A stretch of DNA of 64,000 bases from an uncultured Lachnospiraceae bacterium. GTDB taxonomy: Bacteria > Bacillota > Clostridia > Lachnospirales > Lachnospiraceae. Where the stretch lies: positions 62,001 through 126,000 of the forward strand of contig CAJUMJ010000052.1 of NCBI GenBank assembly GCA_910587095.1, read 5' to 3'. A model generated the notes under the pieces. The model searched no databases. It had not been told where the DNA came from and saw nothing but the letters and a program-made list of their open reading frames with translations. Each line of letters starts with the position of its first letter. Within the stretch, counting starts at the first letter, position 1. A program made the position numbers and the translations under genes. This document shows, in pieces, positions 27,201 to 35,612 of the stretch.

Positions 27201-27314
27201 GAGTGAAAAGAACTTCTAGCCACTCACAGCAGAGGCTGTTTCGTGGAGAAGTTCTATGTTTCACTCAGGAGAATGCCTAAAAAGCGGCATTCTCCAGGAC
27301 GAACTTGTTCGTCC
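27201..27314. repeat. Three consecutive self-complementary hairpins before the MORN-repeat gene
   Basis: Hairpin 1 (27201-27266): GAGTGAAA+AGAACTTCT pairs with AGAAGTTCT-atg-TTTCACTC; inside it CCAC/GTGG and ACAGC/GCTGT extend the stem to about 26 pairs. Hairpin 2 (27268-27295): GGAGAATGCC with GGCATTCTCC. Palindrome 3 (27297-27314): GGACGAAC-TT-GTTCGTCC. They follow each other with 1-base gaps, 33 bases before the start codon. They may be a structured leader or a small non-autonomous repeat. No coding sequence is seen in 27072-27347. Confidence 0.65.
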
Positions 27315-27347
27315 GTGGATTTTGAGATTCCGCAGGGAGGAAAAACG

Positions 27348-28418
27348 ATGAAACTGAATGATTTGGACAATGACAAGAGGAAGAGGGAAGCGGATGAGGA
27401 AAGCGAAAATCTGATGCAGAAACCGGTTATGACCAAAATTCTTCTGGCAATTATCGCGGTTTTGCTGATCTGTATTCTTATCCTGTTAAGCGCCATGATG
27501 CTTGGGCGCAAAAATGACAGACCCGAGTCGGACAGGCTGCAGCAGAATATCAAGGATTATGCCAAGGAACAGCAGGAACTCGGGGAGCAGATGATTGAGG
27601 ATGAGGATGTTCCTGCATCTGATGTGGACAAGGACGGGAAAGAACCGGAGAAGGAGGAAGAAGAGGAAGACGGGCAGGAACCGGAGAAGGACGATCTTTC
27701 AGAGGACGAGAAGACGGCTGTCGTGGTCGACATAGAGGACGAGAACGACGAGGCGTACACGAAGGAATTTATTCTGAAAGAGGCATATCCCTTTTTTGCG
27801 GATAACAATCAGGACGCAATATGGGATCTTGCTCATTTAAAACGCTATGTCAAGCTTTCCAAAGGGCTTGAGGGAACAGGGGAATACTATTACCAGGGGG
27901 ACGTGGACGGCGACAACAAGCCGCACGGCACGGGTCTTGCCATCTACGAGAAGAACACCTATTATTTCGGGGAGTGGAGTCACGGAGCAAGAAGCGGACA
28001 GGGAACCTGGTTCCGTTATTATATCGGCCAGAAAAACAAGACCAACGCAAACGGTATTTATTTGGCGCACAGCTATTCCGGAGCCTGGGCGAACGACCTT
28101 CCGAACGGGGAAGGCGCAGAGCATTATGATGTGGATATTTCCAAACTCCAGCCAACCCAGGGGAAAATTTTGCAGAATGTGATCGGAATGTTTAAAGACG
28201 GGCTTTATGACGGGGATATGTACGCCAATACGGTTGATTATATCGGAAATGTGCAGGAGTGGGACGCCATTGCAAATAAGGGCGTGTTTACTCTGTGGCG
28301 GGATATGAGCGCCATCGGGGAGTGCTCCGTCTGGCGTAACCGGGACGACAGTTCCGACTGCCTTGACGTCGACAAGTCGGAAAATAAGAACCAGGGTATC
28401 AGAGAACTGCTAAAATAG
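27348..28418 (+). CDS. MORN-repeat membrane protein
   Basis: A 356-residue protein. The N terminus is charged, one membrane helix lies at about 27-52 (MTKILLAIIAVLLICILILL), then an acidic low-complexity stretch (EPEKEEEEEDGQEPEKDD) at about 95-125. The C-terminal half has MORN-like units (YYYQGDVDGDNKPHGTGLAIY, with the following YYFGEWSHGARSGQGTWF). MORN repeats are protein- or lipid-binding beta hairpins. The protein is probably anchored with the repeats outside. The ATG at 27348 is chosen for its GGAGG; in-frame upstream starts fall within the hairpin element. No specific role is known. Confidence 0.78.
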   Translation: MKLNDLDNDKRKREADEESENLMQKPVMTKILLAIIAVLLICILILLSAMMLGRKNDRPESDRLQQNIKDYAKEQQELGEQMIEDEDVPASDVDKDGKEPEKEEEEEDGQEPEKDDLSEDEKTAVVVDIEDENDEAYTKEFILKEAYPFFADNNQDAIWDLAHLKRYVKLSKGLEGTGEYYYQGDVDGDNKPHGTGLAIYEKNTYYFGEWSHGARSGQGTWFRYYIGQKNKTNANGIYLAHSYSGAWANDLPNGEGAEHYDVDISKLQPTQGKILQNVIGMFKDGLYDGDMYANTVDYIGNVQEWDAIANKGVFTLWRDMSAIGECSVWRNRDDSSDCLDVDKSENKNQGIRELLK

Positions 28419-28447
28419 TTGCATTTTGTAAGAAATGATTATAAAAT
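28419..28447 (+). promoter_or_regulatory. Promoter before the 28.5-kb unit
   Basis: TTGCAT at 28419-28424, 17-bp spacer, TAAAAT at 28442-28447. It begins directly after the MORN gene stop codon. Confidence 0.6.
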
Positions 28448-28510
28448 AAAAAGCGTATAGGTTTTTCGTGTGCAGGATTTCCAATTCGTAAGATAAGGAG
28501 GGGATAGTCT

Positions 28511-29017
28511 ATGCCCCAATATCGGAGCAGTGAAGCAAAGGCGGAGGACAACCGCACCTCGGCCTGCACGCTTTTGGCGGTCGGCGGGATTGGTTTTGTC
28601 GCCGTGCTTTTGGTTTTCTTTGACGTGATACCGCTCTACCAAAATGCCGGCATTACCAAATATCTGGTCTGCGGCGTTATGGGCGCGATGTTTGTTCTTT
28701 TTATCGTGTTCGGATTTGTTTCCATGCGGGACTCCAAGCTGCTTTCGGTGAAAGCGAAATCCGAGAATTCGCTGCTCTCGGAGATCACACGCTGGTGTCA
28801 GGAAAATCTGGACGGCGCCGTCATAGACGGAGAGATTCTGGAAGAGGAGGAGAGCCTTGACGATCTGACGGAGGAAGAAAAATACTACAGGCGCACGGAA
28901 AAGATACGGGCGGCCATTGACGATAAATTTATGAATCTGGACGAGGCTTTTGTCGAGGCTTTTGTTGACGGGTATTATCAGGAAATGTATGAAGATAACG
29001 GTGATAACGGTAGGTAA
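28511..29017 (+). CDS. Small membrane protein of unknown function upstream of rlmH
   Basis: A 168-residue protein with two membrane helices at about 20-42 and 52-72 and an acidic cytoplasmic-type tail (DGEILEEEESLDDLTEEEKYY). No named family is recognised. An AAGGAGGGG site lies before the ATG. Its 3' end overlaps the start of rlmH by 29 bases, which implies co-translation. Confidence 0.75.
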   Translation: MPQYRSSEAKAEDNRTSACTLLAVGGIGFVAVLLVFFDVIPLYQNAGITKYLVCGVMGAMFVLFIVFGFVSMRDSKLLSVKAKSENSLLSEITRWCQENLDGAVIDGEILEEEESLDDLTEEEKYYRRTEKIRAAIDDKFMNLDEAFVEAFVDGYYQEMYEDNGDNGR

Positions 29018-29468
29018 ACTAAAGGAAAGCTTTTACCGGCAGGCGGTGGCCGAGTACGCAAAACGCCTGGGACGTTACTGTAAGCTGGAGCTTCGGGAGG
29101 TGGAGGACGAGAAGACGCCGGACGGGGCATCGGGGGCACAGTGCGAGCAAATTCTGAAAAGGGAAGGAGAGCGTATCCGGCGTTTTTTGCCGGATAACGC
29201 CTATGTGGTGACGCTGGAGATCGAGGGGCGCAGGTTTACCTCGGAGGCGTTTGCGGATCAGATCAACAAGCTTTTTGTAGGCGGTACGGGTAGCCTTTTT
29301 TTTGTGATTGGCGGATCGCTCGGCTTGCATCATACAATAAAGGAGCGCTCTGATTTGGCAGTCAGCTTTTCCGATATGACTTTCCCGCACCAACTGATGC
29401 GGGTTATTTTGTTGGAACAAATTTACCGTGCATACCGGATTATAAACAAAGAACCCTATCACAAGTGA
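28989..29468 (+). CDS. rlmH: 23S rRNA (pseudouridine1915-N3)-methyltransferase RlmH
   Basis: A 159-residue SPOUT-class methyltransferase that modifies pseudouridine 1915 in helix 69 of 23S rRNA. Family phrases are MKITVITVGKLKE, YAKRLGRYCKLELREV, the SAM-knot region LFFVIGGSLGLH and the C-terminal FPHQLMRVILLEQIYRAYRI. Length matches the family. The ATG at 28989 gives the canonical start and overlaps the previous gene by 29 bases. Confidence 0.97.
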   Translation: MKITVITVGKLKESFYRQAVAEYAKRLGRYCKLELREVEDEKTPDGASGAQCEQILKREGERIRRFLPDNAYVVTLEIEGRRFTSEAFADQINKLFVGGTGSLFFVIGGSLGLHHTIKERSDLAVSFSDMTFPHQLMRVILLEQIYRAYRIINKEPYHK

Positions 29469-29525
29469 GGACAGGAAAAGCAAAAAGGCTCCGGCTTAGG
29501 GGAAGATTGAAAATTAAAACATGGC

Positions 29526-29552
29526 ATAAAGCGGTTGGCATATACATATTAA
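29526..29552 (+). promoter_or_regulatory. Possible sigma-E-like sporulation promoter of yqfC
   Basis: ATA (29526-29528), a 16-bp gap and CATATTAA (29545-29552) partly match the sigma-E pattern (ATA-16-CATACANT). yqfC is under sigma-E in Bacillus. The match is weak. Confidence 0.3.
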
Positions 29553-29558
29553 TATAGC

Positions 29559-29858
29559 ATGAGAAGAGAAAATAAACGACCGCCTTTTTCACCCTTTCAG
29601 AAATCGAAGGAGCTTATCGTGGAGTCTTTGAAGCTTCCGAAGGACACCATGCTGGGGGCTGCCATAGTCACTGTCACGGGAAACAGGGAAGCCTTTATAG
29701 AAAACTACAAGGGGATACTGGAATATACCACGGAGTCCATTGTTTTACAGGGAAAAAATACAAAAATATGTTTTGAGGGAAGTTCTCTTTCCATCGATTA
29801 TTATACCAATGAAGACATGAAAATAAGCGGAAAGATTGATACGCTTCGCTATATTTAA
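29559..29858 (+). CDS. yqfC: Sporulation protein YqfC (YabP/YqfC family)
   Basis: A 99-residue protein of the YabP/YqfC family, expressed in the mother cell during sporulation. Recognisable parts are KLPKDTMLGAAIVTVTGN, the FIENYKGILEYT segment and the C-terminal DYYTNEDMKISGKI. It is directly followed by yqfD, as in Bacillus. No ribosome binding site is visible before the ATG, and the candidate -10 box lies only 6 bases upstream, so the message may be leaderless. Confidence 0.88.
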   Translation: MRRENKRPPFSPFQKSKELIVESLKLPKDTMLGAAIVTVTGNREAFIENYKGILEYTTESIVLQGKNTKICFEGSSLSIDYYTNEDMKISGKIDTLRYI

Positions 29859-29876
29859 GCGTCCGGGGGAAAATCT

Positions 29877-31130
29877 ATGCTTCATTGGATCCAGTATTTG
29901 AGAGGATATGTGGTTATTAAGGTATGGGGCTATTCCGTGGAGCGGCTTTTAAATCTATGCGGTAACCACGATGTACTTGTATGGAATATAGAGGATCACG
30001 GCGATTACCACACCATGCATATCAGCATACCGGGTTTCTTTTCTTTAAAACCTCTTTTAAAGAAAACAGGGACGAGGGCAGCCGTCCTGGGAAAATACGG
30101 TCTGCCTTTTTTTGTGGCAAAAATGTGGAAGAGAAAGCTTTTTGTCGCGGGGCTTGTCTGCTGTATCCTCTTTTGGAGTCTTGCGTCGCGTTTTATATGG
30201 GATATTCGGATCGAGGGAAACTTTGCTTTGACGGAGGATGTTCTGCTCGATTATCTGGAAACGCAGGGCGTCCGCCCGGCCATGAAAAAGAGCGAGCTGA
30301 AAATTGAGGATCTGGAACATGCCCTGAGAGAGGATTATGACCTGATTACATGGACTTCCGTGCAACTGCAGGGAACGGCTCTCGTTGTCCGTATCAAGGA
30401 AAACGACATGCCAAGCTACGATGACAGGGCAGGCGGGGAGACGAACAGGGGGATGGATTTGGTTGCCGAAAAGGCAGGTGTCGTGACATATATGATCACG
30501 AGGAGCGGCGTGCCGCTAGTGGCCTGCGGCGACAGCGTGCAGAAAGGAGACGTGCTGGTGAGCGGAGCGGTTCCTGTCTACAATGAGGATACTACCGTGC
30601 GCAGATATCAGTACGTGGAGGCGGATGCGGACATCACCCTGCGTTATACCAGAAATCTCTCCCTGGAGGAGGACGTTGCCTACGACGAGAAGCGTTATAC
30701 CGGGAACACCATTGAAATACCTGTGCTCGGTATGGGAGGGCGGGAGATCGCCTTCCGGCTATCCGGGATTCCCTACTCTTTCTATGACATCAGTGCGGAA
30801 AAAAAACAGGTTCAGCTTTTGGACCACCTCTATCTTCCGGTCTATTATGGGAAAAGAACCGTGCAGGAGTATGAAATCACGAAAAAAATGCATACGGCCG
30901 ACGAAATGCAGGAACTTTTGCAGGAGAGATGGCGTAAAATTATCTCAACTTTAGATGAAAAAGGGGTACAAATTGCTCAAAAAGATGTTACAATAAAAAA
31001 GAATGATAAGAAATGGGTATTGCATGCCCGTATGCAGCTCGAGGAATCGGCGGTGGAGCGTGTTTACACAAAAGTGAATCCTGATACGCAAACCGCTGAG
31101 GATACGGAGGAAGAAGAGCAGGCACAGTAA
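29877..31130 (+). CDS. yqfD: Sporulation protein YqfD
   Basis: A 417-residue single-pass membrane protein of the YqfD family, needed for sporulation in Bacillus. A cytoplasmic N-terminal part of about 85 residues (YVVIKVWGYSVERLLNLC, GFFSLKPLLKKTGTR) is followed by a helix at about 90-110 and a large extracytoplasmic region (WTSVQLQGTALVVRIKE, KGDVLVSGAVPVYNED). The C-terminal tail is acidic. It starts 18 bases after yqfC and ends with TAATG, overlapping the phoH start by one base. Confidence 0.92.
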   Translation: MLHWIQYLRGYVVIKVWGYSVERLLNLCGNHDVLVWNIEDHGDYHTMHISIPGFFSLKPLLKKTGTRAAVLGKYGLPFFVAKMWKRKLFVAGLVCCILFWSLASRFIWDIRIEGNFALTEDVLLDYLETQGVRPAMKKSELKIEDLEHALREDYDLITWTSVQLQGTALVVRIKENDMPSYDDRAGGETNRGMDLVAEKAGVVTYMITRSGVPLVACGDSVQKGDVLVSGAVPVYNEDTTVRRYQYVEADADITLRYTRNLSLEEDVAYDEKRYTGNTIEIPVLGMGGREIAFRLSGIPYSFYDISAEKKQVQLLDHLYLPVYYGKRTVQEYEITKKMHTADEMQELLQERWRKIISTLDEKGVQIAQKDVTIKKNDKKWVLHARMQLEESAVERVYTKVNPDTQTAEDTEEEEQAQ

Positions 31131-32167
31131 TGGGCTTTGATTTTGAAAGGCGGAGAATGGAAGCATTTACAGTCAGTATCGATGTACCGGTGGAACATAT
31201 GCGGAATCTGTTTGGAGAATTTGATTCCCATATCAAGCGGATCGAGAAGGATTTGAACGTGGTGATTGTGGATCGGGACGGCGCAGTCAGGATATCCGGT
31301 GAGCGGGACAGCGTGGACCAGGCGGCCAGAGTCGTGAAGGAACTTCTGGCCCTTTCAAGGAGAGGTACGGTTTTGGAAGAACAGAATGTGGATTATGCGA
31401 TAGAGCTTGGCAAAGAGCATAAGGAGGACATGCTCCTGGCCATAGACAGCGATTGTATCTGTCATACGGTAAACGGTAAACCCATAAAGCCGAAGACGCT
31501 CGGGCAGAAGCAGTATGTGGACGCCATGCGAAGCAATATCATTGTATTCGGTCTTGGGCCGGCCGGTACGGGCAAGACTTATCTGGCCATGGCCATGGCG
31601 GTGACCGCCTTCAAAAATAACGAGGTGAGCCGCATCATACTGACACGGCCGGCCATTGAAGCGGGGGAGAAGCTGGGTTTTTTGCCCGGCGACCTGCAGA
31701 GCAAGGTGGACCCGTATCTTCGACCTCTTTATGACGCGCTCTATCAGATTATGGGGGCGGAGAGTTTTTCCAGAAATATGGAGAAGGGGTTGATCGAGGT
31801 GGCTCCTCTTGCCTATATGAGAGGACGTACGCTGGACAACGCCTATATTATATTGGATGAGGCGCAGAACACGACTTCGGCTCAGATGAAAATGTTTTTA
31901 ACCAGAATCGGTTTTGGGTCCAAGGTGGTGATCACCGGCGACGCTTCGCAAAAGGACCTTTCGCCGGATATGAGATCGGGGCTTGACGTTGCGGCGAGAG
32001 TCCTGAACAAAATAGAGAACATTGCCTTTTGTCATCTGACCAGCAAGGATGTGGTCAGACATCCGCTGGTACAGAAGATCGTAAAAGCATACGATGATTA
32101 CGAGGCGAAAGAAAAAAGACGCAGCGAACAAAAAACAGGAAACAGGAATTACAGACGTGGAAAATAA
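31130..32167 (+). CDS. phoH: PhoH family ATPase (YbeZ/PhoL-like)
   Basis: A 345-residue protein with an N-terminal KH-like RNA-binding region (residues about 15-85) and a RecA-like ATPase domain. Walker A is GPAGTGKTYLA, Walker B YIILDEAQNT, with later motifs LTRIGFGSKVVITGD and SGLDVAARVL. PhoH-like proteins are linked to rRNA processing together with YbeY, whose gene lies two positions downstream. It overlaps yqfD by one base (TAATG), which suggests translational coupling. Confidence 0.94.
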   Translation: MGFDFERRRMEAFTVSIDVPVEHMRNLFGEFDSHIKRIEKDLNVVIVDRDGAVRISGERDSVDQAARVVKELLALSRRGTVLEEQNVDYAIELGKEHKEDMLLAIDSDCICHTVNGKPIKPKTLGQKQYVDAMRSNIIVFGLGPAGTGKTYLAMAMAVTAFKNNEVSRIILTRPAIEAGEKLGFLPGDLQSKVDPYLRPLYDALYQIMGAESFSRNMEKGLIEVAPLAYMRGRTLDNAYIILDEAQNTTSAQMKMFLTRIGFGSKVVITGDASQKDLSPDMRSGLDVAARVLNKIENIAFCHLTSKDVVRHPLVQKIVKAYDDYEAKEKRRSEQKTGNRNYRRGK

Positions 32168-33371
32168 TAACAGCAGTCAGAAAAATAATCTTATCATAAA
32201 GAGAATTGTGGCTTTTATGTTTATGTTTGCCCTCGCCGGCACGATTGCCTGGGGCGGCAGCGTATTTTACAAAAACCAGACGGAGCTGATCATACGAAAT
32301 GTGGTTATGATTCTGGCGGGAACCGGTATTGTCATTTTTTCTTATATCATGAGCGAGGTGAACGGTTTTTTTGTCTATCAGAATGAGGGACGCTACGGGA
32401 AGTTTGCAGTCACCTATCTGATCAGTCTGCTGGCGGCGGTGTTTCTTCCCTTTTTGCCCGTTACAGGCTGGCCTTTTCTTGTGATATTTGTGCTGCTTGG
32501 CGTTTTTTCAAACGGGATGACGGGGCTTACTGCGGGAAGTCTGTGTCTGCTTTTGGCCGTCAATTTTGCGGGCTGTGATTATGCGGTATTTTGGCTGTAC
32601 TTTATCAGCGGCATGGCGGGGATTCTGGTTTTTGCCACACTGGACGAGGAGTTTAAGGTAGGGATACCGGTGGTGATTTCCCTGCTTATCCTGGGACTAA
32701 GTCTGACTGCCAATGTAGTTCTCTTTTCAAAGGAAAAGCTCACGATCGCCCAGTTTATGATACCTGGTATCAATCTGATGATTTGCTGCATCCTGCTTCT
32801 GGTCAGTCTGAAAATGGTCAGCTCCACGGTAATTCACAGGTACAGGGACAGGTATATGGAGATTAATGATCCGGAGTGCCCTCTTTTGGTTCAGCTCAAG
32901 GAGTTTTCTAAAGACGAATACTACCACGCGATCCACACAGCCTATCTGGCGGACAAGGTGGCACGGAGTCTCGGGATCGATGACGCGGCGGTGAAAGCCT
33001 GCGGTTACTACAACAGAATCGGGAAGCTGAAAGGGGAAAATACCTGGGAGAACGTGTCGGCCATCTGTGACAAATATCATTTTCCGCCAAAGACCAGGCA
33101 TATTTTACAGGAATATGTAGATCCCGATGTAAAGATGGTATCCAGAGAAGCGGTTGTGGTTCTGCTGGCGGATTGTATTGTCTCCTCCATCCTTTATCTC
33201 TTTTCGAAAAATCCCAAGGCGGAGTTAAACTACGAACAGCTGATCGACACCGTCTTTAAAAAAGAGTTTGAGACGGACGAGCTTTACAGCAACGAGATCT
33301 CGCTGGCTCAGCTTTGTGCCATGAAAAAGATCTTTTTACAGGAGAAACTTTATTATGACTTCCTTCGTTGA
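32157..33371 (+). CDS. Degenerate 7TM-HD membrane protein (PgpH-like position)
   Basis: A 404-residue protein with about seven membrane helices in residues 15-225 and a C-terminal helical domain resembling HD phosphohydrolases (YYHAIHTAYLADKVARSLGI). In PgpH/YqfF, the c-di-AMP phosphodiesterase found between phoH and ybeY in other Firmicutes, the following motif is HDIGK. Here it reads YYNRIGK (Asn286, Arg287), so the metal-binding His-Asp pair is lost, and the later His-His motif is also gone (LQEYVDPD). The extracellular 7TMR-HDED domain is missing. It is probably non-enzymatic or a sensor. The start is GTG at 32157, with a weak AGGA; an ATG at 32094 would overlap phoH by 74 bases. Confidence 0.75.
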   Translation: MENNNSSQKNNLIIKRIVAFMFMFALAGTIAWGGSVFYKNQTELIIRNVVMILAGTGIVIFSYIMSEVNGFFVYQNEGRYGKFAVTYLISLLAAVFLPFLPVTGWPFLVIFVLLGVFSNGMTGLTAGSLCLLLAVNFAGCDYAVFWLYFISGMAGILVFATLDEEFKVGIPVVISLLILGLSLTANVVLFSKEKLTIAQFMIPGINLMICCILLLVSLKMVSSTVIHRYRDRYMEINDPECPLLVQLKEFSKDEYYHAIHTAYLADKVARSLGIDDAAVKACGYYNRIGKLKGENTWENVSAICDKYHFPPKTRHILQEYVDPDVKMVSREAVVVLLADCIVSSILYLFSKNPKAELNYEQLIDTVFKKEFETDELYSNEISLAQLCAMKKIFLQEKLYYDFLR

Positions 33372-33855
33372 GAATGAGACGAAACTGCAACTCCCGTTTG
33401 ATATGCAAAAACTGCTTGACTCGGTTATGGAAGAAGCGCTTAACGCCGAGAACTGTCCTTATGAGGCTTGCGTCAGCCTGCTTTTGACAGACGGGCCGGG
33501 GATCAGAGAGTACAATAAAAATTTCAGGGATCGGGACGCGGAGACAGACGTTTTGTCTTTTCCCAATCTGGAGTTTGGTACGCCGGGGGATTTTTCCGTT
33601 GCGGAAAAACAGGAGGCGGACTGCTTTGACCCGGAAAGCGGGGAGCTGGTGCTTGGCGACATCATCCTCAACGTGTCCCGGGTCAGGGAACAGGCCGAAG
33701 AGTACGGCCACAGCGAGTACAGAGAGGCGGCCTTTCTTTTGGCGCACAGTCTCTTTCATCTGTGCGGCTACGACCATATGGAGGAGGCCGAGGCGGCGGT
33801 GATGGAAGAAAAGCAGGAGGCGGTGCTTCGGAAACTTTCTATCACACGGGACTAA
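33355..33855 (+). CDS. ybeY: rRNA maturation endoribonuclease YbeY
   Basis: A 166-residue metalloprotein of the YbeY family, which takes part in 16S rRNA 3'-end maturation and ribosome quality control. The zinc motif HSLFHLCGYDH is intact (three His). DAETDVLSFPNLEF and LGDIILN are the other family phrases. It overlaps the preceding gene by 17 bases and continues the phoH-HD-ybeY order usual in Firmicutes. Confidence 0.95.
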   Translation: MTSFVENETKLQLPFDMQKLLDSVMEEALNAENCPYEACVSLLLTDGPGIREYNKNFRDRDAETDVLSFPNLEFGTPGDFSVAEKQEADCFDPESGELVLGDIILNVSRVREQAEEYGHSEYREAAFLLAHSLFHLCGYDHMEEAEAAVMEEKQEAVLRKLSITRD

Positions 33856-33873
33856 AAATTACCGAGGATAACG

Positions 33874-35520
33874 ATGAATATACAATGGACAGCCAAAAAT
33901 CTGAAAAATAGAATTGTTCTCTCGTCGGGGATCGTGTCATACCTGCTTCTTCTCTTTATCTGTATTCCGCTTTCGCGGTTTATAGGAGATGAAGGGATGG
34001 GGCTGTTTGCCCCGGCGTTTGAGATTTTCTTGTTGACTACTTTAGTCACTTCTTACAGTATGTCTCATGCCATGGCGGGCATTATCCGTTACCGGGTAAA
34101 GCGGGAGCGCTACCGGAATGCGAAAAAGGTTTTCCAGACCGCCTTTACCATGAATCTGATGCTTGGCGTCATTATGGCTCTCTTTTCCCTGTTCTTCTCT
34201 TCGTGGATTGCGGATATACTTGTCTTGGAGCATTTGAGCCGTATGGCTGTCCTGGCGGCAGCCCCCTCGGTTTTGCTTGCCTCTCTGGTGGGGATTTTCA
34301 GAGGATACTTTAACGGTTATGGAATGGGGGTACTGACCGCCCATTCCCAATATCTGGAAAAGATAGCCATGTTGGTCGGAGCCATCCTCGGCGGAAGAGC
34401 GTTTCACGGATACGGGGAAAAAGTGGCGGCGCTTTTACAGGTGGAGGCGCATACCTATGCGTTCGGTGCGCTTGGCGCCATGGCGGGCGTCATGATCTCC
34501 CAGGTGATCGCCCTGCTGCATCTGCTGGTGCTCTATGTGATTTACGCGGGAGTGATGAGAGGACGTTCCGGACAGGACAGCAGCAGAAGGGTTGAAACCC
34601 GGTTTGAGATTCAGCGAATGTTGATTGTCAACACGCTTCCGTTAGCCGTGAGTGCGGTTTTTTCCAATCTGTTTATGCTGGTAGACCAGCGGTTTTTGAA
34701 TTACTGCATGAATGTGACGGAGCAGGGGAGTAACCGTACTGCCACATGGGGCGCTTACTACGGAAAATTTGCGGCGTTGACAGGTATGGGAGCAGCTTTT
34801 TCCTGCCTCTTTGTGCACGGACTGACGGGAAAAATCTGCAATGCCTATGAACGGGAGGAATACCGCGATATGAGGGAGAAATTTGGGAAGGCGATAAGGG
34901 CGGCCTCCATGATTTCCTTTCCGACGGCCGTATATCTGGCGGTTTTGGCTAAGCCGTTTGCATTCTGCTGCTATGGGAAGACAATGCCCCGTGTATCTGT
35001 CCTTACGGGCTGGCTGCAAAAAGGAGCGGTTTTGGTCGTTCTGTTCACATTCAGCTTCCTGTTCGGACAGCTTTTATACAGACTCCGAATGGCCAGAGAG
35101 CTATTCTTAACGTCTGTGGTTTCTTTTGTGCTGCATCTGGCGGCAGGTTATTTTATGGTGCAGCGTGTCCATATGGGGGTGGAGGGTCTGCTCTGCGCGT
35201 TGATTCTGTTCTTTGGCGTATATATGGTGTGCGCTTTTGTGTTCCTGAACAAAAGACTCAAATACAAACCGGACTGGCTTTCAGGAGTGGCGTTTCCCAT
35301 GGTTGCCGCCGCTATATCCGGTCTGATCGCCTATCTGCTTGGCAGACTGCTTTTTGCCGCGGTTGGTGCGGCGTTTACCATAGTCATCGCGCTTATTGTC
35401 AGCTTGTTTTTCTATATCTTCGCCCTGATGCTGCTTCGTGTAATAGGGGAAGTGGAGCTGCATGAAGTGCCGTTTGGCTCTCTGTTTATTATGATTGGAA
35501 GAAACATTGGCATATTATAA
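33874..35520 (+). CDS. MATE/MOP-superfamily lipid-linked oligosaccharide flippase (SpoVB/MurJ-like)
   Basis: A 548-residue integral membrane protein with 13-14 hydrophobic segments through the whole length. The N-terminal phrase IPLSRFIGDEGMGLFAPAFE is typical of the polysaccharide-biosynthesis/SpoVB group of flippases. Members move lipid II or other lipid-linked sugars outward, some of them for the spore cortex. A GAGGATAACG site precedes the ATG, 18 bases after ybeY. The substrate cannot be assigned; a sporulation role is suggested by the nearby yqfCD and BofC-like genes. Confidence 0.83.
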   Translation: MNIQWTAKNLKNRIVLSSGIVSYLLLLFICIPLSRFIGDEGMGLFAPAFEIFLLTTLVTSYSMSHAMAGIIRYRVKRERYRNAKKVFQTAFTMNLMLGVIMALFSLFFSSWIADILVLEHLSRMAVLAAAPSVLLASLVGIFRGYFNGYGMGVLTAHSQYLEKIAMLVGAILGGRAFHGYGEKVAALLQVEAHTYAFGALGAMAGVMISQVIALLHLLVLYVIYAGVMRGRSGQDSSRRVETRFEIQRMLIVNTLPLAVSAVFSNLFMLVDQRFLNYCMNVTEQGSNRTATWGAYYGKFAALTGMGAAFSCLFVHGLTGKICNAYEREEYRDMREKFGKAIRAASMISFPTAVYLAVLAKPFAFCCYGKTMPRVSVLTGWLQKGAVLVVLFTFSFLFGQLLYRLRMARELFLTSVVSFVLHLAAGYFMVQRVHMGVEGLLCALILFFGVYMVCAFVFLNKRLKYKPDWLSGVAFPMVAAAISGLIAYLLGRLLFAAVGAAFTIVIALIVSLFFYIFALMLLRVIGEVELHEVPFGSLFIMIGRNIGIL

Positions 35521-35612
35521 ACGGTGTACGAAATTATAGAGAACGCTGCATAAAAATCAGAAATCGGCTGATACTGATTACAGGAAATCCGACAAGAGAG
35601 GTCTAAAACGGA

